A DNA stretch of 64,000 nt from Albidovulum sediminicola (GCF_025751575.1 NZ_JAOWLA010000004.1:62001-126000); one strand, 5' to 3'. Counted from the first letter of the stretch, positions 28,357 to 38,755 are shown. Notes: a model not told the origin generated them from the sequence alone. Program-made: numbers and translations.

Positions 28357-29622
28357 ATGCTGACCGTTCTTCGTAATTCCTGGGCCCTGTTGCTGGGCAT
28401 GATGCTTCTGATGATCGGCAACGGCGTGCAGGGCACCCTGCTGGGCATCCGCGGTTCGATCGAGGGATTCAGTACCACCCAGATGTCCTTCGTGATGTCG
28501 GCCTATTTCCTGGGCTTTCTCTTCGGCTCACGCATGACGCCGGACATGATCCGCCGGGTCGGCCATGTGCGGGTCTTCGCGGCGCTCGGCTCGATGATCT
28601 CGGCGGTGTTGGTCGCCTATGCGGCCGCGCCGGACTGGATCGTCTGGGTGGTGATGCGGGTGCTGATCGGCTTTTCCTTTTCGGGGGTCTACATCACCGC
28701 CGAAAGCTGGCTGAACAACGCCTCGACCAACGAGACGCGCGGCCAGGCGCTGTCGCTTTACATGATCATGCAGATGCTGGGCATCATCTCTTCCCAGGCG
28801 CTGCTGAACCTTGGGGACCCCTCGGGTTATTTCCTGTTCGTCATCCCCTCGATCCTCGTCTCTGTCGCCTTCACGCCGATCCTTCTGTCGGCCAGCAAGG
28901 CCCCGGCGTTCGAGCTGACGAAGCCCCTGAACTTCGTCAGCCTCTACCGCACCTCGCCGCTGGGCTGCGTCGGCATCTTCATCCTGGGGGGCATCTTTTC
29001 GGCGCAGTTCGGCATGGCCTCGGTCTGGGGTTCCGCGGTCGGGCTCAGCGTGCGCGACCTGTCGATCTTCGTCGCGAGCATCTATATCGGCGGGCTGGTG
29101 TCGCAATATCCCATCGGCTGGCTGTCCGACCGGATGGACCGCAGAAAGCTGGTCTTCGCGCTGTCGGTTCTGGGCGCGGTCGCAACGGTGATCCCCTTCC
29201 TGGTCAACGCCAACTTTGCGGCGTTGGTGCTGGTCGGGGCGGTCATGGGCGGTGTCTCCAACCCGCTTTATTCGCTGCTTGTGGCCTATACCAATGACTT
29301 CCTTGACCCGCATGACATGGCGGCCGCCTCGGCCGGGCTGATCTTCATCAACGGTGTGGGCGCGATCGGCGGCCCGCTCCTGACCGGCTGGATCATGGCG
29401 CATCTCGGACCCGACGGCTTTTTCCTGTTCATCGCGGTCCTTTTTGGCGCCATGGCATCCTACGCGGCCTGGCGGATGACGCGCCGCCCGTCTCCCACGA
29501 CCGAGCAGACCGGGGCCTTCACGCCGCTGTCGCCGACCGCCTCTGCCGTCGCCGTCGAGGTGGCGATCGAGGCGGCGATCGAGGCGCGCGCGGAGCCGCC
29601 GCGCGAAGAGGACGCCGAATAA
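28357..29622 (+). CDS. MFS transporter (YcaD-like)
   Basis: A 421-residue major facilitator with about 12 transmembrane segments. The cytoplasmic loop 2-3 has FGSRMTPDMIRRVGHVRVFAALG, and the symmetric loop 8-9 has GWLSDRMDRRKLVFALS, the usual MFS signature. The N-terminus (LRNSWALLLGMMLLMIGNG) resembles the YcaD/UMF-type branch of uncharacterised transporters. The cytoplasmic tail ends in an Ala/Glu-rich low-complexity stretch (VAVEVAIEAAIEARAE). GGAG precedes the ATG. Substrate unknown. It is followed by the DUF924 gene 57 bases downstream. Confidence 0.85.
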   Translation: MLTVLRNSWALLLGMMLLMIGNGVQGTLLGIRGSIEGFSTTQMSFVMSAYFLGFLFGSRMTPDMIRRVGHVRVFAALGSMISAVLVAYAAAPDWIVWVVMRVLIGFSFSGVYITAESWLNNASTNETRGQALSLYMIMQMLGIISSQALLNLGDPSGYFLFVIPSILVSVAFTPILLSASKAPAFELTKPLNFVSLYRTSPLGCVGIFILGGIFSAQFGMASVWGSAVGLSVRDLSIFVASIYIGGLVSQYPIGWLSDRMDRRKLVFALSVLGAVATVIPFLVNANFAALVLVGAVMGGVSNPLYSLLVAYTNDFLDPHDMAAASAGLIFINGVGAIGGPLLTGWIMAHLGPDGFFLFIAVLFGAMASYAAWRMTRRPSPTTEQTGAFTPLSPTASAVAVEVAIEAAIEARAEPPREEDAE

Positions 29623-29679
29623 CGCTGGTCAAGCGCCGCATCCCCTGCCAACCTTGGGCAAAACGAAGGGAGGCCGGCG

Positions 29680-30252
29680 ATGAACGAGGCGAAGGAGATC
29701 GTCCACTACTGGCTTGAAGATGTGGGCCCGGATGGCTGGTACGCGGCGGTCGATGCGGTGGACGCCGAGATCCGCAAGCGGTTCCTCGACCTCTGGGAGA
29801 AGGCGCATGCCGGCGCGCTCACCCAGTGGTGCGAAACCGCCGAAGGCGCGCTGGCCTATCTGATCCTGACCGACCAGTTCCCGCGCAACATGTTCCGGGG
29901 CGATCCGCGGTCCTTCGCGACCGACGCGGCGGCGCGCGCGGCGGCGCGGGTGGCGGTGGGGCAGGGGCTGGACCTCGCCATCGCCGAACCCGCGCGGGTC
30001 TTCTTCTACATGCCCTTCGAACATTCCGAGGATCTTGAGGACCAGGACTTCGCCGTGGACCTGATGGACCGCAACCTGCCCGAAACCGGTGCCGAGTTTG
30101 CCGTGCATTCCCGGGCGCACCGGGAAATCATCCGCCGCTACGGCCGCTTCCCCTTCCGCAATGCCGCCTTGGGCCGGCAAACGACAAAGGAGGAGCGCGC
30201 CTTCCTTGATGGGGGCGGCTATGGCGCGATCGTCCGGGAACTGGGTGGCTAG
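29680..30252 (+). CDS. DUF924 family protein
   Basis: A 190-residue soluble helical protein of the DUF924 (TPR-like) family, recognised from YLILTDQFPRNMFRGDPRSFATDAAA and the later FFYMPFEHSEDLEDQ and RFPFRNAALGR motifs. No biochemical role is established for the family. GGGAGG precedes the ATG. It lies between an MFS transporter and lpdA on the same strand; the palindrome before lpdA suggests lpdA has its own promoter. Confidence 0.85.
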   Translation: MNEAKEIVHYWLEDVGPDGWYAAVDAVDAEIRKRFLDLWEKAHAGALTQWCETAEGALAYLILTDQFPRNMFRGDPRSFATDAAARAAARVAVGQGLDLAIAEPARVFFYMPFEHSEDLEDQDFAVDLMDRNLPETGAEFAVHSRAHREIIRRYGRFPFRNAALGRQTTKEERAFLDGGGYGAIVRELGG

Positions 30253-30308
30253 CCATGCGCAAGACGCAAGGCAACTATCTTCTCGCGAAGTTGCGGGCGC
30301 CGAGGAAA

Positions 30309-30326
30309 TAGTTTAATGGCAAACTA
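30309..30326. promoter_or_regulatory. AT-rich palindrome upstream of lpdA
   Basis: TAGTTT-AATGGC-AAACTA is a 6-bp perfect inverted repeat, AT-rich against a GC-rich background, 25 bases before the lpdA GTG. It is followed by CTTTTTTC, so it could also be a weak terminator of the DUF924 message; the low stem stability makes an operator more likely. Confidence 0.4.
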
Positions 30327-30350
30327 CTTTTTTCAGAGGGAGGAGATACC

Positions 30351-31745
30351 GTGGCGCAAACGTTCGACATGATCGTGATCGGGGCCGGTCCAGGCGGCTA
30401 TGTGGCCGCCATCCGTGGCGCCCAGCTTGGGCTCAAGGTCGCGATCGTGGAACGCGAACACCTGGGGGGCATCTGCCTGAACTGGGGCTGCATCCCGACC
30501 AAGGCGCTTCTGCGCTCGGCCGAGGTCTTCCACCTGATGCACCGCGCCAAGGAGTTCGGGCTCAAGGCCGATGGCATCGGCTATGACCTCGACGCGGTTG
30601 TGGCCCGCTCGCGCGGGGTGGCCAAGCAGCTTTCGGGCGGCATCGGCCACCTGATGAAGAAGAACAAGGTCACCGTCTTCATGGGGGCGGCCACGCTGCC
30701 AAAGAAGGGCACGGTCAGCGTGAAGACCGAGAAGGGGACCGAGGAACTCACGGCGAAAGCCATCGTTCTGGCGACCGGCGCGCGGGCGCGCGAGCTTCCG
30801 GGGCTGGAGGCTGATGGCGACCTCGTCTGGACCTACAAGCACGCGCTGGCGCCCAAGCGGATGCCTGAGAAGCTGCTGGTGATCGGCTCTGGCGCCATCG
30901 GGATCGAGTTCGCGAGCTTCTTCAACACGCTGGGCGCCGACACGACCGTGGTCGAGGTCATGGACCGTGTCCTGCCCGTCGAAGACGCGGAGATCTCGGC
31001 CTTCGCGAAGAAGCAATTCGTGAAGCAGGGTATTAAGATTGTCGAGAAGGCCGCGGTCAAGAAGCTGGACCGCAAGCCCGGCGTTGGCGTCACCGCGCAT
31101 ATCGAAAAGGACGGCAAGACCGAGACGCAGGAGTTCGACACGGTCATCTCCGCCGTTGGCATCGTTGGCAATGTCGAGAACCTCGGGCTTGAGGCGCTTG
31201 GCGTGAAGATCGACCGGACGCATGTGGTCACGGACGCATACTGTCGCACCGGGGTCGAGGGGCTTTACGCCATCGGCGACATCGCCGGCGCCCCTTGGTT
31301 GGCCCACAAGGCCAGCCACGAAGGCGTGATGGTTGCCGAGCTGATCGCGGGGCAGCACCCGCACCCGATCAAGCCGAACTCGATCGCAGGCTGCACCTAT
31401 TGCCACCCGCAAGTGGCCAGCGTCGGCCTGACCGAGGCGAAGGCGAAAGAGGCAGGCTATCAGGTCAAGGTCGGCCGCTTCCCCTTTATCGGCAACGGGA
31501 AGGCGATTGCGCTCGGCGAACCGGAGGGGCTGATCAAGACGGTGTTCGACGCCAAGACCGGCGAGCTTCTGGGCGCCCACATGGTCGGCGCCGAAGTGAC
31601 CGAGCTGATTCAGGGCTACGTCGTGGGCCGCAGCCTGGAGACGACCGAGGGCGAGTTGATGGAAACCGTCTTCCCGCACCCGACGCTCAGCGAGATGATG
31701 CACGAGGCCGTTCTGGATGCCTACGGACGCGCGCTTCACATCTGA
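30351..31745 (+). CDS. lpdA: Dihydrolipoyl dehydrogenase
   Basis: A 464-residue FAD-disulfide oxidoreductase, the E3 component of 2-oxo acid dehydrogenase or glycine-cleavage complexes, re-oxidising dihydrolipoyl groups with NAD+. The FAD motif is GAGPGGYVAAIRGAQLG, the redox disulfide is Cys42/Cys47 in GGICLNWGCIPTKALL, the NAD motif GSGAIGIEFASFF, and the C-terminal His-Glu dyad lies in HPTLSEMMHE. It starts with GTG after GGGAGGAG. No E1 or E2 gene is adjacent, so it may serve several complexes. It ends at a strong hairpin and an intergenic repeat. Confidence 0.95.
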   Translation: MAQTFDMIVIGAGPGGYVAAIRGAQLGLKVAIVEREHLGGICLNWGCIPTKALLRSAEVFHLMHRAKEFGLKADGIGYDLDAVVARSRGVAKQLSGGIGHLMKKNKVTVFMGAATLPKKGTVSVKTEKGTEELTAKAIVLATGARARELPGLEADGDLVWTYKHALAPKRMPEKLLVIGSGAIGIEFASFFNTLGADTTVVEVMDRVLPVEDAEISAFAKKQFVKQGIKIVEKAAVKKLDRKPGVGVTAHIEKDGKTETQEFDTVISAVGIVGNVENLGLEALGVKIDRTHVVTDAYCRTGVEGLYAIGDIAGAPWLAHKASHEGVMVAELIAGQHPHPIKPNSIAGCTYCHPQVASVGLTEAKAKEAGYQVKVGRFPFIGNGKAIALGEPEGLIKTVFDAKTGELLGAHMVGAEVTELIQGYVVGRSLETTEGELMETVFPHPTLSEMMHEAVLDAYGRALHI

Positions 31746-31747
31746 CC

Positions 31748-31770
31748 GGATGGGGGCTCTGCCCCCGTCC
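31748..31770 (+). terminator. Hairpin downstream of lpdA
   Basis: GGATGGGGGC-TCT-GCCCCCGTCC forms a 10-bp stem (one G-T wobble) with a 3-base loop directly after the lpdA stop. It lacks a U tract but is followed 15 bases later by the family repeat element, together probably forming the 3' end. Confidence 0.65.
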
Positions 31771-31784
31771 CCGCCACGCGCGGA

Positions 31785-31814
31785 CCCCCCCGGAGTATTT
31801 CGGCCAGAATGAAG
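31785..31814 (+). repeat. Rhodobacterales-type intergenic repeat, copy 1
   Basis: Core CCCCCCCGGAGTATTT then CGGCCAGAATGAAG. I recognise this as an abundant intergenic sequence in Rhodobacteraceae genomes that follows a GC-rich hairpin. A second copy in inverted orientation lies at 31942-31970. Confidence 0.6.
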
Positions 31815-31941
31815 GGCCGCGACATTCAATAAGGCGGCACCCCGCCTCGGGCGGCGGATGCCGGGGAAGCGGGGCGCTTTCACTCTGGGCGGTCATCGGC
31901 GCTCCCGCCTGTACCGCGGAACCAGAAGAACGGAAATTCCT

Positions 31942-31970
31942 TTCATTCTGGTTAAAATACTCTCGGGGGG
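31942..31970 (-). repeat. Rhodobacterales-type intergenic repeat, copy 2 (inverted)
   Basis: Read on the minus strand: CCCCCCGAGAGTATTTT then AACCAGAATGAA, a close match to copy 1 at 31785-31814. It stands downstream of the rhodanese gene, after its own hairpin, mirroring the lpdA side. Confidence 0.6.
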
Positions 31971-31972
31971 CG

Positions 31973-31993
31973 CGGGGGGCAGACGGCCCCCCG
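31973..31993 (-). terminator. Hairpin downstream of the rhodanese gene
   Basis: On either strand an 8-bp stem CGGGGGGC / GCCCCCCG with a 5-base loop lies four bases past the rhodanese stop. There is no U tract on the minus strand; the intergenic repeat follows at once. Confidence 0.6.
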
Positions 31994-31996
31994 TTC

Positions 31997-32359
31997 CTAC
32001 CTTTCCACCTGGCCGCCGGCGGCGATCCAGTCGCCTAAGCCGCCGATGTTGTAGACCTCGTCATAGCCAAGGTCGCGCAGCATCTGCACCGCCATCTGGC
32101 TGCGTCCGCCCGCCGCACAGTATAGTGCGACCGGGCCGTCCCGGGTCAGGCACTCAGGGCAGTCCGGCGCCTTCGGGTCGCAGCGCATCTTGACGAAGGC
32201 AAGCGGGATATGCAGCGCGCCCACGGCCTTGCCCGAGGCCGCGACCTCCGCCGGTTCGCGAACGTCGATCACGACGAGCGACCCGTCGGCTGCGCGGGCG
32301 ACGGCCTCCTGCGGGCTGATGCGGCCCGAACCGCGATCGGGTTTGCGGAATGAAAGCAT
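31997..32359 (-). CDS. Rhodanese-like sulfurtransferase
   Basis: A 120-residue single-domain rhodanese, expected to carry persulfide sulfur. The active loop is Cys81 in YCAAGGRSQMA, with the usual Arg and Ser, after a VVIDVREPAEV strand. Three further cysteines (Cys60, Cys67, Cys70 in RCDPKAPDCPEC) lie in a small insertion and may form a disulfide, bind metal or relay sulfur. The start at 32359 is chosen because AGGAG is nine bases upstream; the ATG at 32368 abuts that site. An ATTC-N8-GAAT palindrome stands 52 bases upstream, and uvrA is divergent. Confidence 0.87.
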   Translation of the reverse strand: MLSFRKPDRGSGRISPQEAVARAADGSLVVIDVREPAEVAASGKAVGALHIPLAFVKMRCDPKAPDCPECLTRDGPVALYCAAGGRSQMAVQMLRDLGYDEVYNIGGLGDWIAAGGQVER

Positions 32360-32410
32360 TCTGGTCATCTCCTGTTTCGCGGTTTGGGCGCGCTCTTTCC
32401 GCAAAGATAC

Positions 32411-32426
32411 ATTCGAATAAGGGAAT
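32411..32426. promoter_or_regulatory. Candidate SqrR/BigR-type operator upstream of rhodanese
   Basis: ATTC-GAATAAGG-GAAT fits the ATTC-N8-GAAT palindrome described for the persulfide-responsive ArsR-family repressor SqrR of Rhodobacter. It lies 52-67 bases upstream of a rhodanese start, a plausible target for such a regulator. The match is of only eight fixed bases, and no sqrR gene is in the window. Confidence 0.5.
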
Positions 32427-32474
32427 ATTAAAGACCGGCGGTGTCGTGCCTACAAAAAATCTCCCGCATGCGAT

Positions 32475-32489
32475 GTTCATCGTATGTTC
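32475..32489. promoter_or_regulatory. LexA (SOS) box upstream of uvrA
   Basis: GTTC-ATCGTAT-GTTC is an exact direct-repeat GTTC-N7-GTTC, the LexA site of alphaproteobacteria. It is 65 bases before the uvrA ATG. UvrA is a standard SOS gene in this class, so the site is very probably functional. Confidence 0.88.
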
Positions 32490-32554
32490 ACTATTAGTAG
32501 TTGGAGACTCGCCCGCCGTGGACTATGTCTGGACCGCGAACTGCGGGGGCGGAT

Positions 32555-35416
<2,862 letters not shown>

Positions 35417-35453
35417 GGCGTGGCCGCGCGGGCTCCTGCCCCTTGGCCACGCC
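35417..35453. terminator. Bidirectional terminator after uvrA
   Basis: GGCGTGGCC and GGCCACGCC pair as a 9-bp outer stem starting at the base after the uvrA stop, with an inner GGGC-TCCT-GCCC hairpin. It separates uvrA from the convergent DUF2892 gene. U tracts are poor on both sides. Confidence 0.65.
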
Positions 35454-35468
35454 CCGGTGCCTAGCGGA

Positions 35469-35675
35469 TCAGGATCTTTTCATCGGGCAGGTGTTGAGCC
35501 CGAGGATCGTGTAAAGCGGGCAGGTGCCCAGAAGCCCTGTCGCCAGCGGGATGATCCCCAGCAGGTAAAGCCAGCGCATTGACGCGTCGGCATTCATGAA
35601 GAATCCCGCGATCAGCGCGACCCCGAGGATGACCCGCAGGATGCGGTCGATCCCGCCTACGTTGTTCTTGAGCAT
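35469..35675 (-). CDS. DUF2892 small membrane protein (YgaP-like membrane part)
   Basis: A 68-residue protein resembling the DUF2892 family, with two transmembrane segments (ILRVILGVALIAGFF and MRWLYLLGIIPLATGLLG) separated by a short loop. Cys52 and Cys63 in TCPLYTILGLNTCP are typical of the family; in E. coli YgaP the same membrane module is fused to a rhodanese. Here a rhodanese gene lies 3.1 kb away across uvrA. GGAGGG precedes the ATG. It is downstream of the Crp/Fnr gene on the same strand, 99 bases apart. Confidence 0.87.
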   Translation of the reverse strand: MLKNNVGGIDRILRVILGVALIAGFFMNADASMRWLYLLGIIPLATGLLGTCPLYTILGLNTCPMKRS

Positions 35676-35760
35676 CAGAACCCTCCGTGACTGCCCGATT
35701 TCGCCCCCCTTTGTGCGTCGGGGTGCAGGGGGACTATGGAGGGGTAGTCACGGTTTGTCT

Positions 35761-35773
35761 GTGATCTTGTCAC
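35761..35773. promoter_or_regulatory. GTGA-N5-TCAC palindrome between the Crp/Fnr and DUF2892 genes
   Basis: GTGATCTTGTCAC is a 4+5+4 inverted repeat ending two bases from the Crp/Fnr stop codon; another TCAC half-site lies at about 35748-35751. It is a candidate Crp-type site controlling the DUF2892 gene, 86-98 bases upstream of its ATG. The arms are short, so chance is possible. Confidence 0.35.
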
Positions 35774-35774
35774 C

Positions 35775-36428
35775 TTAGCGCGCCGTGGCCGCAAGCCGAC
35801 CAAGCGCGGGGGCATCGCGCAGGATGACCGCGCCCCGCTCAGTTTCCACCCAGCCGTCGCGGGCGAAGGCCTCAAGCCTGCGCGACACGACCTCGCGCGC
35901 GGTGCCGATGCGGGCGGCAAGTTCCTGGTGGGTGGCGCGGACCCATCCATCCTCGGCCAGCGTCAGCAGCGCCTCAGCCAGGCGCGCCTCGACCCGGATG
36001 AAGGCCACGCGCTCCAGCACGTGCATCATGCCCTGCATCCGCGCTGCGAAGGCGGCGAAGACATGGGTGCGGAAGGCAGCCGATTGGTCCATCAGCCCAA
36101 GGAAGGCGTCGCGGGGCACAAGAACGACCCGCGTGTCGGTCGCGGTGATCGCCTCTGCCGAATAATCCTCGCCACCGAGCAGGCCTAGGGTGGTCTGCAC
36201 GCAGGACCCGCCCGGCTCCACCGTGTAAAGCAGGATCTCACGCCCAGTGGTGCCGGTCAGGTATACATCGATACGCCCGTCAAGCACGATGACGAAGCCG
36301 CGTGCGCTGTCACCGGGACGAAAGAGGATGGTGCCACCTGCAACATCGGTCGGAACCAACTGGCCCAAACGCGCCCGCGCCGCCGCATCCAGCCACGCCA
36401 GGCCAGCGGCGCCGTCAAGCCAGCTCAA
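35775..36428 (-). CDS. Crp/Fnr family transcriptional regulator
   Basis: A 217-residue regulator with an N-terminal cyclic-nucleotide-binding-like beta roll (GTILFRPGDSARGFVIVLDGRIDVYL...REILLYTVEPG), a long dimerisation helix and a C-terminal winged helix (HQELAARIGTAREVVSRRLEAF). The N-terminal cysteines of oxygen-sensing FNR are absent; a single Cys sits in GGSCVQTT. No phosphate-binding cassette for cAMP is evident. The start is a TTG two codons after, and in the same frame as, the TGA stop of the RcnB-like gene, so translation may depend on re-initiation. Proximity to DUF2892 and rhodanese suggests a redox or sulfur signal. Confidence 0.85.
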   Translation of the reverse strand: MSWLDGAAGLAWLDAAARARLGQLVPTDVAGGTILFRPGDSARGFVIVLDGRIDVYLTGTTGREILLYTVEPGGSCVQTTLGLLGGEDYSAEAITATDTRVVLVPRDAFLGLMDQSAAFRTHVFAAFAARMQGMMHVLERVAFIRVEARLAEALLTLAEDGWVRATHQELAARIGTAREVVSRRLEAFARDGWVETERGAVILRDAPALGRLAATAR

Positions 36429-36434
36429 GGCCGC

Positions 36435-36758
36435 TCAGTCCAGGATCGCGCTGACCGCGCGCAGCACCGTGACAATCGTGTAGGTATCCTCGTTCACGAC
36501 AAGTATGTTGCCGTCAACGATCAGGTAGCGCTGGCCCGGGCCAAGCGGCGGCAGGCCGTAGCGATCCGGGTAGCGGATGCGGTGGTAATCATAGTCGCCG
36601 ACATAGTCCCCCCGGTGCCAGGATTTCTTGGCGAGTCCCGGCGGCACGCAGGCCGGGTTCTTCTTTGCCAGCCCGGGCGGGCAGTTCTTCGGCCCGGCTG
36701 CCGCCGGAACGGCGGCAAGGGCGGTCAGCAGGACGGCAAGGATCGCGAGCGGCTTCAT
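36435..36758 (-). CDS. Small secreted RcnB-like protein
   Basis: A 107-residue exported protein. The start at 36758 gives a signal peptide (MKPLAILAVLLTALAAVPAAAG), followed by a duplicated CPPGLAKKNPAC / VPPGLAKK stretch and a C-terminal part (YGLPPLGPGQRYLIVDGNILVVN) resembling the RcnB periplasmic family. RcnB affects nickel/cobalt homeostasis in E. coli, but many relatives are uncharacterised and metal ligands are not obvious here. It directly precedes the Crp/Fnr gene, only six bases from stop to start in the same frame. Confidence 0.65.
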   Translation of the reverse strand: MKPLAILAVLLTALAAVPAAAGPKNCPPGLAKKNPACVPPGLAKKSWHRGDYVGDYDYHRIRYPDRYGLPPLGPGQRYLIVDGNILVVNEDTYTIVTVLRAVSAILD

Positions 36759-36835
36759 GAGGGTCTCCTTCTGGCCGCGAACATAACGCCGTTCGCAGCC
36801 AGAAGGCAGGGGCAAAGCGCCGTGGGCGGCGGAAT

Positions 36836-37708
36836 TCAGCCTCTGTGCCGTTTTTCAAAGCGTGGGAGCATGGCGGAAAAGTCCATGCCGCGACCGTCCT
36901 CGGCCTCCACGAAGGTTTCATAAAGGCGGGTCGCCAGCTCGCCCATCGGCGTGTCGGCATCGGCGCTGCTGGCGGCCTGCTGCGACAGGCGCAGGTCTTT
37001 CAGCATCAGTTCCGCCGCGAAGCCCGGCTTGTAATCGTTGTCGGCGGGCGATTTGGGCCCAACGCCCGGGGCCGGGCAATAGGCGTTCATCGTCCAGGAA
37101 TAGCCCGAGGAGGTGGAGACCACGTCGAACATCTTCTGCCGGTCAAGGCCCAGCTTATCGGCCAGGGCGAAAGCCTCGCAGGTGGCGATCATGGTCACGC
37201 CGAGGATCATGTTGTTGCAGATCTTGGCGGCCTGACCTGCGCCCGCGTCGCCGCAATGGACCGCCTTCTGGCCCATGATGTCGAACAAAGGCTTCACCTT
37301 GTCAAAGGATGCCGCATCGCCCCCCACCATGAAGGTGAGCGTGCCGGCGGCTGCCCCGCCGACGCCGCCCGAGACCGGCGCATCGAGCGCGCCAAGCCCC
37401 GCCGTGCGGGCGTCCGCCGCGACGGCCCGGGCGCTTTCGACATCGACGGTCGAGCAGTCGCACAGGACCGCGCCCGCAGCCATCGCAGGGATCACCTCGG
37501 CGGCGACCGCGCGCAGGATCGCGCCATTGGGCAGCATGGTGATCACGACCTCGGCCCCGGCCGCGGCAGCGGCGGCGCTGTCGGCCTTCACGACGCCTTC
37601 CGGCATCGGCGCCGCGGTGTCGAACCCTGCTACCTGATGCCCGGCCTTCACGAGGTTCGCCGCCATCGGCGCGCCCATGTTGCCCAGACCGATGAATCCG
37701 ATCTTCAT
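36836..37708 (-). CDS. mmsB: 3-hydroxyisobutyrate dehydrogenase
   Basis: A 290-residue NAD-dependent dehydrogenase of valine breakdown, oxidising 3-hydroxyisobutyrate to methylmalonate semialdehyde. The Rossmann motif is FIGLGNMGAPMAANLVKAGH, the substrate loop DAPVSGGVGGAAAGTLTFMVGG, and the catalytic lysine lies in GAGQAAKICNNM. AAGGAG precedes the ATG. It is last of the three-gene unit acyl-CoA dehydrogenase, hydrolase, mmsB, three bases after the hydrolase stop. Confidence 0.95.
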   Translation of the reverse strand: MKIGFIGLGNMGAPMAANLVKAGHQVAGFDTAAPMPEGVVKADSAAAAAAGAEVVITMLPNGAILRAVAAEVIPAMAAGAVLCDCSTVDVESARAVAADARTAGLGALDAPVSGGVGGAAAGTLTFMVGGDAASFDKVKPLFDIMGQKAVHCGDAGAGQAAKICNNMILGVTMIATCEAFALADKLGLDRQKMFDVVSTSSGYSWTMNAYCPAPGVGPKSPADNDYKPGFAAELMLKDLRLSQQAASSADADTPMGELATRLYETFVEAEDGRGMDFSAMLPRFEKRHRG

Positions 37709-37711
37709 GTC

Positions 37712-38755
37712 TTACTCCTTTTCGAAGGTCAGGGCCTCGGCCCCGAGCGGCATCAGCAGTCTCTCGATATCGTCTGCCGTGACCGCCTCGGGGCCGGCGT
37801 GACGCCAACGCGGGTTGCGATCCTTGTCGATGATCGCGGCGCGGATGCCCTCGATGAAATCCGCATGCTCCATCGCACGGTAGGTAAATCGGTATTCCAG
37901 CGCCAGCGCCTCGCGCATCGTGGGGGTTCCGCGCAGGCGGCGGATCATCTCGATGGTGCAGGCGGCGGACAGCGGGGCCGCACGGGCCAGGGCGCGGGCG
38001 GTCTCGGCGGCGAAGTCGCTGGACTCAGCGGTCAGCGCGGCGGCGATATCGGCAAGCGTCGAGGGCGCGAAGAGCCGGTCGATCGCGGGGCTGAGGGCGG
38101 CTAGGCGACCCTCGGGTGCCTCCTTGGCAGCCGCGGCGATGAGGCCCGCGTCACCGGTGTCGATCAGGCGGGTCTTCAGCGCTTCCCATGCGGCCTCCGG
38201 GACGAACTGGTCGGCGAATCCGGCCAGGATCGCGTCGGCTGGTCCGAGCCGCACGCCCGTGGTGCCGATGTATTCGCCAAGGCGCCCCGGTGCTGTCGCG
38301 AGGATGAAGCTGCCGCCGACATCCGGCACCAGGCCGATGCCACACTCGGGCATCGCCACCTGCGCACTTTCGCCCACGATCCGGTGGCTTCCGTGGCAGC
38401 CCACGCCCACGCCGCCGCCCATGGTGAACCCTTGCAGGAAGCTCACGACCGGCTTGGGATATTCCGCGATCCGGGCGTTCATGCGGTATTCGTCGGCCCA
38501 GAACTTGCGGCCGTAGGTGTAGTCTCCCGCCTTGCCGGTCGCATACATCTCGGCGATGTCGCCGCCCGCGCTGAAGGCGCGATCGCCCTCCGCGTCGATC
38601 AGGATCAGCGCGAGCTCCGGGTCCTTAGCCCAGGCGATCAGCGCCGCGTCGATTTCCAGGCACATGGCGTAGGTCAGGGCGTTCAGCGCCTTGGGACGGT
38701 TCAGCGTGATGCGCCCCGCGCGGCCTTCCTTGCGGATCAGGATATCGGGCATCAT
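37712..38755 (-). CDS. 3-hydroxyisobutyryl-CoA hydrolase (enoyl-CoA hydratase fold)
   Basis: A 347-residue crotonase-fold protein of the HIBCH group, which releases CoA from 3-hydroxyisobutyryl-CoA in valine catabolism. The oxyanion-hole strand is FSAGGDIAEMY, followed by LQGFTMGGGVGVGCHGSHRI and the catalytic acid region MPECGIGLVPDVGGSF. The length, about 90 residues more than simple hydratases, and the extended C-terminus fit HIBCH. Its start overlaps the acyl-CoA dehydrogenase stop by four bases, and mmsB follows. It could be labelled enoyl-CoA hydratase by similarity, but the context favours the hydrolase. Confidence 0.88.
   Translation of the reverse strand: MMPDILIRKEGRAGRITLNRPKALNALTYAMCLEIDAALIAWAKDPELALILIDAEGDRAFSAGGDIAEMYATGKAGDYTYGRKFWADEYRMNARIAEYPKPVVSFLQGFTMGGGVGVGCHGSHRIVGESAQVAMPECGIGLVPDVGGSFILATAPGRLGEYIGTTGVRLGPADAILAGFADQFVPEAAWEALKTRLIDTGDAGLIAAAAKEAPEGRLAALSPAIDRLFAPSTLADIAAALTAESSDFAAETARALARAAPLSAACTIEMIRRLRGTPTMREALALEYRFTYRAMEHADFIEGIRAAIIDKDRNPRWRHAGPEAVTADDIERLLMPLGAEALTFEKE

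Noticed and set aside
29540-29622. Short repetitive GAGGTGGCGATCGAGGCG-like stretch at the end of the MFS gene
   Set aside because: It is in-frame coding sequence for a low-complexity Ala/Glu tail and not an independent repeat.
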